Positions 59,191-64,000 of a DNA stretch of 64,000 bases are shown piece after piece (within the stretch, counting starts at the first letter, position 1; each line of letters opens with the position of its first letter). The position numbers and the translations under genes are program-made. This DNA comes from Natrinema versiforme (GTDB lineage: Archaea > Halobacteriota > Halobacteria > Halobacteriales > Natrialbaceae): contig NZ_CP040330.1 in the NCBI RefSeq assembly GCF_005576615.1, positions 744,001 through 808,000 on the forward strand, given 5' to 3'. The notes under the pieces are model-generated. The model saw nothing but the letters and a program-made list of their open reading frames with translations. It had not been told where the DNA came from and ran no database searches.

Positions 59191-60450
59191 TTAGACGCCG
59201 GTGGAGTAGCGAAGGAGGCCGGCGAAGCCGCCGAAGGCGTTCAGCAACTGTTCGCCCTTCTCGAAGTCCGTCGAGATGAACTTGGTCTCGGTGCCGCGTT
59301 GTTCGGCGATCTCGATGAGGTGATCGATGGCGTCCTCGCGGTCCTCGTCTGCTGCCTCGACCTCGGTGCCACACTCGGTGCAGGTGTGAGTCGGCGTCGA
59401 CTTCCGGCGGTCGACGACCTCGCGCTCGGTGGTGTCACAGTCGGGACAGTCGTAGGTGATCACGTCCTTTCGAAGGTCCTCGCTGATGAGCAGTCGGTCG
59501 ACCGACCCCATCATGAGGTTCCGGCGGGTCGGCTCGAACCCGTAGGTCGCCAGATCGCCGGCGTTGAGTTCCTCGAAGAACTCCTCCATCACCTTCTTGT
59601 CCTTCATCACCTCGGCGTCGGCGAGCGCGTCTTCGGCGTTGTCGACGAGGTCTTTCAGGCCGGACTCGTCGGTGTAGGCCACGTCGAACTTGCCCAGTAC
59701 GGTGTCCTGCAGTTCGTGGTGGAGGTAGTCGCCGTCGAGGAACTCGTCTTTGGTCGGCGAGGGACCGCCGACGAGAATGCCGTCGAGTTCGTGGCGACGG
59801 GGGACGAACAGGTCGTTCGCCATCCCCGCGACCTCCTGATAGAAGTTGTCGATGGCCTCGAGGCGCAGGCGGGCGAATCGCTGGGCGGACTGGCCGCCCT
59901 TTCGCTGCTTGCCGGGGACGAGCGAGGAGGCGGACTTGACCGGTTCGATGCGCTTGCCCTTCAGCCAGCCGACGTTCGCCTCGCGCCGGTCGAGGACGAT
60001 CAGGCCGTAGAGGCCCTTGTCGGCGAGCATCTCCTCTAAGGGCTCGGTCAGGAAGTCCGAGTCGCAGTGATAGCGGAACGACTCGATGGGCTGGGGCGGA
60101 CTCTCGAGGACTTTCGTGACCATGTCGGTACGGCCGCCGCCGGAGTCGACGGCACCCGAAAACAGGACGATGCCGTTGTCCGGCGGGTAGGTGTCGTAGT
60201 ACCGCAGTCGGTCTTTGATACTCGTCAGCGCGTCCTGGACGGCCGTTCGTGTCTGTTTCGACTTGATGTTGGCCGCTTCGCTGTGTTCCTGCGTGACGTG
60301 TTGGACGACGTCACTGATCTGTCTATCGTCTGGAATGTAGATCGTCACGAGCTGCGTTCCGGAGCCGTCGTAGTCCTTGAGATCCTCGATGACCTTCCGG
60401 AACTCGTACTTTTTCCGGTCGGATTGCTCCTGCTCGCCCTCCTGGCTCAT
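59191..60450 (-). CDS. prf1: Peptide chain release factor aRF1
   Basis: 419 residues from ATG 60450; the frame extends further but the N-terminus then loses family similarity. NIKS (61-64) and YxCxxxF (Tyr127-Phe133) read stop codons and GGQ (185-187, in KGGQSAQRF) triggers peptide release. C-terminal domain 3 contains the zinc-site cysteines (CPDCDTTE and CTECGTE). Single copy, essential for termination. This matters because the DUF1028 locus depends on a TGA. Confidence 0.97.
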   Translation of the reverse strand: MSQEGEQEQSDRKKYEFRKVIEDLKDYDGSGTQLVTIYIPDDRQISDVVQHVTQEHSEAANIKSKQTRTAVQDALTSIKDRLRYYDTYPPDNGIVLFSGAVDSGGGRTDMVTKVLESPPQPIESFRYHCDSDFLTEPLEEMLADKGLYGLIVLDRREANVGWLKGKRIEPVKSASSLVPGKQRKGGQSAQRFARLRLEAIDNFYQEVAGMANDLFVPRRHELDGILVGGPSPTKDEFLDGDYLHHELQDTVLGKFDVAYTDESGLKDLVDNAEDALADAEVMKDKKVMEEFFEELNAGDLATYGFEPTRRNLMMGSVDRLLISEDLRKDVITYDCPDCDTTEREVVDRRKSTPTHTCTECGTEVEAADEDREDAIDHLIEIAEQRGTETKFISTDFEKGEQLLNAFGGFAGLLRYSTGV

Positions 60451-60690
60451 TACCCGTATAAAACGGGGCTGTGGGTAAGAATCCTTTGACACACCTGTCG
60501 ACGTGGGACCGAGTCCCCCGGAGGCGCGGAACCGAATATCGGAACGAGATGTGTTAGATCCCGCTAAAACGGAGTCGACCGCGGCTCGCGGTACCCCCGT
60601 CTCGCCGATCTGTCGGCCGCTCGCCACGACTCGCGAGGTGTGGTGACGATTTAAGGTGTTCCCGTTCTAGGGTCCGGACAGTACCCGAGT
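60451..60690. other. Divergent promoter region (aRF1 / MinD)
   Basis: 240 bases. It contains a likely MinD TATA (ATTTAAG, 60649-60655), 36-42 bases before the ATG, implying a leader of about ten bases, and a CGTTTTATACGG stretch close to the aRF1 start. No gene. Confidence 0.4.
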
Positions 60691-61596
60691 ATGTCTCACG
60701 AGACGGTCTACGCCATCGCGAGCGGGAAAGGCGGCGTCGGGAAGACGACGACGACGGTAAACCTCGGCACGGCCCTCGCAGAGGCCGGCGAGCGCGTCGC
60801 GATCGTCGACGCCGACCTCGGCATGGCGAACCTCGCCGGGTTCGTCAGCCTCACCCCCGACTCGACCACCCTATACGACGTGTTAGCCGGAGATGCATCG
60901 ATCGACGACGCCACCTATCGACTGGCGGACAATATCGTCGCCGTGCCGAGCGGCACCAGCCTCGACGAGTACGCCGAAACATCCCCCGAGGGACTGCGCG
61001 AGGTCGTCGATGAACTGCGGTCCCAGTTCGACTACGTCTTTCTCGACGTCGGGGCCGGTATCAGCCACGAAACCGTCCTCCCGCTGGGACTCGCCGACGC
61101 CGTCCTCCTCGTCTCGACGCCCGAACCCGCCGCCGTCCACGACTCGACGAAGACCCTCGAGTTGACCGATCGGTCCGGCGGAACCGTCGCCGGGCTCGTC
61201 CTCACCCGGACCCGCCCGGACGGCGATATCTCCCACGAGGAGATCGCCGACCGCCTCGAGGTGCCTCTGCTCGGCACGATTCCCGAGGACCCTGCGGCCC
61301 GCGACAGCGTCTACGCGGGGACGCCGCTGGTCGTCTTCGAACCCGACGGACCCGCGTCGGCAGCCTACCGCCGGCTCGCAGCGGACCTGACTGGCGTCGA
61401 CGTTCCGGTCCCGACTGGGGGCGACGAGACCGGTGCGGACGACGACTCCACCCCCGCTGACTCTGCGCCGGAGCAGGCGGGCGCTACCGCCGAGTCGACC
61501 GCGGCCGACTCGGAGACCGATGACGATACCGACGGTCGGCAAGCGGCACACGACGACGTCTCGAGTGCGATCACGGAAGCCGAGTCCGATCGCTGA
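60691..61596 (+). CDS. minD: MinD/ParA-like ATPase
   Basis: 301 residues. Deviant Walker A GKGGVGKTTTT, Switch/Walker B DADLGMANLAG and D-x-G region VFLDVGAGISHETVLPLGLADAVLLV. The catalytic domain ends at about 235 and is followed by a long acidic tail (about 65 residues) instead of an obvious membrane-binding amphipathic helix, so membrane cycling as in bacterial MinD is doubtful. Haloarchaeal MinD paralogues position surface structures. Confidence 0.92.
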   Translation: MSHETVYAIASGKGGVGKTTTTVNLGTALAEAGERVAIVDADLGMANLAGFVSLTPDSTTLYDVLAGDASIDDATYRLADNIVAVPSGTSLDEYAETSPEGLREVVDELRSQFDYVFLDVGAGISHETVLPLGLADAVLLVSTPEPAAVHDSTKTLELTDRSGGTVAGLVLTRTRPDGDISHEEIADRLEVPLLGTIPEDPAARDSVYAGTPLVVFEPDGPASAAYRRLAADLTGVDVPVPTGGDETGADDDSTPADSAPEQAGATAESTAADSETDDDTDGRQAAHDDVSSAITEAESDR

Positions 61597-61907
61597 TCTC
61601 GGCTCCGTCGACGGGACCGATTGGTCCCGAAATCGGTCGGTAAGGAGCGCTTTCCGTCGTGAACTCGTCTCTCGGCTCGCTCGTTTTTCTCGAACGGAGC
61701 GATTACCACCGGCTCGTGACTGTCTTCGCCGGCTGACCGTCGTGACCGGACTCGCTCGATCTGTCGCCGGAACGCACTCTTTTCGATCCGTTTGTCGGTC
61801 GTTTCCGAGACGGTTTCGACGCGCGCAATCGGTCGAACGAGTCGGTCTCGAGGACAGAAACGGTAACGAACTGATTACTAATCATGGCGGTTCCCGATGG
61901 GTCGTCC
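61597..61907. other. Gap of about 310 bases; no gene seen
   Basis: Promoter of the lipoprotein gene at its end (TGATTACTA at 61872-61880, 28-36 bases before ATG 61908). Otherwise nothing. Confidence 0.4.
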
Positions 61908-62423
61908 ATGGAGCGACGAAAGATCCTCCTCGGCAGTGGCGCAGCGCTCGCAACCGTGCTCGCGGGTTGTTCCAGTGACGAGACCGGCGACGACTCCGAG
62001 TCGAACGATGACGACGACGAATCACTCAACAACGACGGTAGCGACGATACCAATGAGACCGACGATAAGACCGACATTCCCGGGCTCGACCGCGACAAGA
62101 TGAAAGTCGACAGCGACAAGCTGTCGATCAAGGACGTCAACAAGGACGCCGACACGGTCGATGTCGTCGCGACGACGACCACGACGGATCCCGAGACGCT
62201 GCGAGCGGAACTCCAGTCCCTCGGCGAGACGGTCGCCGCGGCGATCACGGATCCCGAAGCGTTCGCCACCGAGGTCAACAGCGTCACGTGGGTACTCGAG
62301 TCCGACGGCGCGAAGGTGATGTCGTTCTACGTGGACGTCCAGTGGGCGCTCGCGTACATCAACGACGAGATGAGCGAAGACGAGTTCGTCGAGACCGTCC
62401 TCGCGACCTCCGACGAAACGTAG
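61908..62423 (+). CDS. Tat lipoprotein, acidic, function unknown
   Basis: 171 residues from ATG 61908, chosen from TATA spacing. Signal MERRKILLGSGAALATVLAGC has twin arginines and the lipobox LAGC, so the mature protein is lipid-anchored at Cys21. About 50 residues of Asp/Ser/Asn linker follow, then one small domain (TVDVVATTTTTDPETLRAELQSLGETVAAAITDPEAFATEVNSVTWVLESDGAKVMSFYVDVQWALAYINDEMSEDEFVETVLAT) found in haloarchaeal lipoproteins. Confidence 0.8.
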   Translation: MERRKILLGSGAALATVLAGCSSDETGDDSESNDDDDESLNNDGSDDTNETDDKTDIPGLDRDKMKVDSDKLSIKDVNKDADTVDVVATTTTTDPETLRAELQSLGETVAAAITDPEAFATEVNSVTWVLESDGAKVMSFYVDVQWALAYINDEMSEDEFVETVLATSDET

Positions 62424-62544
62424 TAAGTGGCGACGCGGTTACAGTAACCGGTGTTGTTCTTTCGGCCCGAGACGGACAGCCGCGAGTCCGTCGAACGTGT
62501 TTGGTGTCGGCGGACAGTAGGAATGGTAGAAGATCAGCGGCCGC

Positions 62545-64000
62545 TCACATCGACCGCGGCGCGGCCACGCCCATGATCGAGAGGGCGTTCGCGACCGCGT
62601 GTTTCGAGGCCGCGACCAGCGCCAGCCGCGCCTCGCGGACCTCGGGATCGACGTCGTCGGCCAGCACCGGACACTCCCGGTAGAAGCCGTTGAACCGGTC
62701 GGCGAACTCGCGGGTGTAGGTCGCGATCTGGTGGGGCTCGAGGTCGTCCGCGGCCTCGTCGACGACCGCCGGGAACCGCGCGGTCGTCTCGAGGAGGTCC
62801 CGTTCGGCCTCGGTTGCGAGGAGGTCGGCGTCGACGGCGGTCTCGACGTCGTCCATCCCGGTCTCGGGGTCGATCCCTGCCTCCTCTAAGATGCCACAGC
62901 AGCGCGCGTGGACGTACTGGACGTAGGGGGCGGACTGGGCCTCGAAGTCGAGCGCGCGGTCCCACTCGAAGGTGATCGCCTTCGTCGGTTGCTTGGAGAC
63001 GATGTCGTAGCGGACCGCGCCGATCCCGACCTGATGGGCGATGCGTTCGATGTCTGCCTCGTCCAGATCGTCGTCGCGGATGCGGTCGTCCAGCCGGTCC
63101 TCGACCTCGTCGCGGGCGCGGTCGATCGCCTCGTCTAACAGATCGTCCAGATCCACGCCGGTCCCGCGGCGCGTGCTCATCTTCCCCTCGGGCAGGTTCA
63201 CGTAGGAGTACAGCACCTGCCGGAGCCTGTCGGTGTCGTTGCCCAGTAACTCGAGGGTCGTCCGGACCTGCTTCGCTTGCAGTTTGTGGTCCTCGCCGAG
63301 CACCGTCACCGCGCGGTCGTAGTTGTCGAACTTCCACTCGTGGTGGGCCAGATCGCGGGTGGCGTACAGCGACGTGCCGTCCGATCGGAGGAAGACGAGG
63401 TTCTTGTCGATCCCGTGGTCCTCGAGTTCGAGCTGCCACGCGTCCTCCTCGTAGACCGATTCGTCGAGGTCCTGTAGCCGGTCGACGAGGTCGTCGGTGT
63501 CGCCGTTGCGCATGAACCGCGTCTCCTTGACGAACTCGTCGAACTCGGCGGGCAGGCGCGCGAGACACTCCGTCATCCCGCCGAGCACCTGATCGACGAC
63601 CTCGCTGACCCGCTCGTAGGCCTCGTCGTCGCCTTCCTCGAGCCCCTGCATGATCGACTCGATCTCGGCCTCGGCTTCCTCGACGTCGTCCTCGTCGGCG
63701 TTCTCGAGGTAGGCGTTGCCCTTGCGGTAGTAGCGCACGAGGTCGTACTCGATGCGGTCGCGCTCGGGTTCGCTCTCGAGGTCGTCCTCGTCGAAGGTCT
63801 CGTAGGCCCACGTGAAGACGGCCATCTGCCGGCCGGCGTCGTTGACGTAGTAGTGGCGGTCGACGTCGTAGCCGGCGAAATCGAGCAGATTAGCGACGGC
63901 GTCGCCGATGATCGGGTTTCGGGCGCGCCCGACGTGGACCGGCCCCGTCGGGTTCGCGCTCGTGTGCTCGACGACGACGCTGGTGTCGCGGTCGGACAGG
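62545..64000 (-). CDS. argS: Arginyl-tRNA synthetase (5' end outside window)
   Basis: Reads leftwards from the window edge; about 485 codons are visible to the TGA at 62545-62547. The catalytic class I HIGH signature is seen as HVGR in [18 protein letters not shown] near the window end, and the KMSTRR signature ([15 protein letters not shown]) near 63170. The C-terminal anticodon-binding helical domain ends [11 protein letters not shown]. Residues before the HIGH region are outside the window. Confidence 0.95.
   Translation of the reverse strand, partial: LSDRDTSVVVEHTSANPTGPVHVGRARNPIIGDAVANLLDFAGYDVDRHYYVNDAGRQMAVFTWAYETFDEDDLESEPERDRIEYDLVRYYRKGNAYLENADEDDVEEAEAEIESIMQGLEEGDDEAYERVSEVVDQVLGGMTECLARLPAEFDEFVKETRFMRNGDTDDLVDRLQDLDESVYEEDAWQLELEDHGIDKNLVFLRSDGTSLYATRDLAHHEWKFDNYDRAVTVLGEDHKLQAKQVRTTLELLGNDTDRLRQVLYSYVNLPEGKMSTRRGTGVDLDDLLDEAIDRARDEVEDRLDDRIRDDDLDEADIERIAHQVGIGAVRYDIVSKQPTKAITFEWDRALDFEAQSAPYVQYVHARCCGILEEAGIDPETGMDDVETAVDADLLATEAERDLLETTARFPAVVDEAADDLEPHQIATYTREFADRFNGFYRECPVLADDVDPEVREARLALVAASKHAVANALSIMGVAAPRSM

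Overview
The window reads as chromosomal DNA of a halophilic archaeon (class Halobacteria). The evidence is the strong G/C preference at third codon positions, the very acidic proteomes of nearly every gene, TATA boxes placed 24-32 bases before start codons with almost no untranslated leader, archaeal-type translation genes (EF-1A, S10, S24e, S27ae, aRF1, a Kae1-Bud32 fusion), a PGF-CTERM surface protein, Tat signal peptides and several small haloarchaea-restricted families (DUF5806, DUF5808, HalOD1, DUF7562-like). A placement in Natrialbaceae (Natrinema/Haloterrigena-like) is a guess from general appearance only.

Layout. 1-4.1 kb: ACT-domain protein and homoserine dehydrogenase, EF-1A and S10, a rhomboid protease. 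4.2-6.6 kb: tRNA-Ala(CGC) followed by palindromic copies of its own 3' end, then an A/T-rich foreign-looking stretch with a HEPN-motif protein and a PD-(D/E)XK-like protein. 6.7-14 kb: Lrp regulator with HalOD1 partner, FemAB-like acyltransferase, membrane PAS-histidine kinase, two beta-propeller proteins and a membrane protein. 14.2-25 kb: housekeeping (S24e, S27ae, Kae1-Bud32, ITP pyrophosphatase, IMPDH/GMPR, a PIN-domain pair, a molybdate/sulfate transporter, HypE-like AIR synthase, ThiD-ThiN, F420-dependent oxidoreductase, CsaA-like protein). 25-33 kb: MutS and an endonuclease-type MutL bracketing DUF5806, YihY and SDR genes. 33-43 kb: RtcA, KDG kinase with an 18-codon upstream ORF, PGF-CTERM protein, flavin disulfide reductase, GNAT, RNB ribonuclease, ABC exporter. 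43-51 kb: PUA protein, CBS protein, a DUF1028 gene split by a 51-bp palindromic insert, SepF, cold-shock protein, Bat-type HTH, universal stress protein, VOC, MFS, citrate synthase. 51-56.6 kb: threonine deaminase, cytochrome bd oxidase, RidA. 56.6-57.1 kb: tRNA-Ser(GGA) followed by two further copies of its 3' end in a hairpin-rich array. 57-64 kb: HMCES/YedK, sugar epimerase, aRF1, MinD-like ATPase, lipoprotein, ArgRS (cut by the window end).

How genes work together: Hom and IlvA make and consume threonine-pathway intermediates, and RidA, close to IlvA, is the expected scavenger of the enamine/imine by-product. CydAB gives a high-affinity quinol oxidase. MutS/MutL form a mismatch repair pair. 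SepF and the MinD-like ATPase concern cell division and positioning. The most unusual content is non-coding: repeated inverted and direct tRNA 3'-end fragments behind both tRNA genes, an in-frame double-hairpin insert splitting the DUF1028 gene, a candidate small RNA unit before mutS, and an upstream micro-ORF before the KDG kinase.
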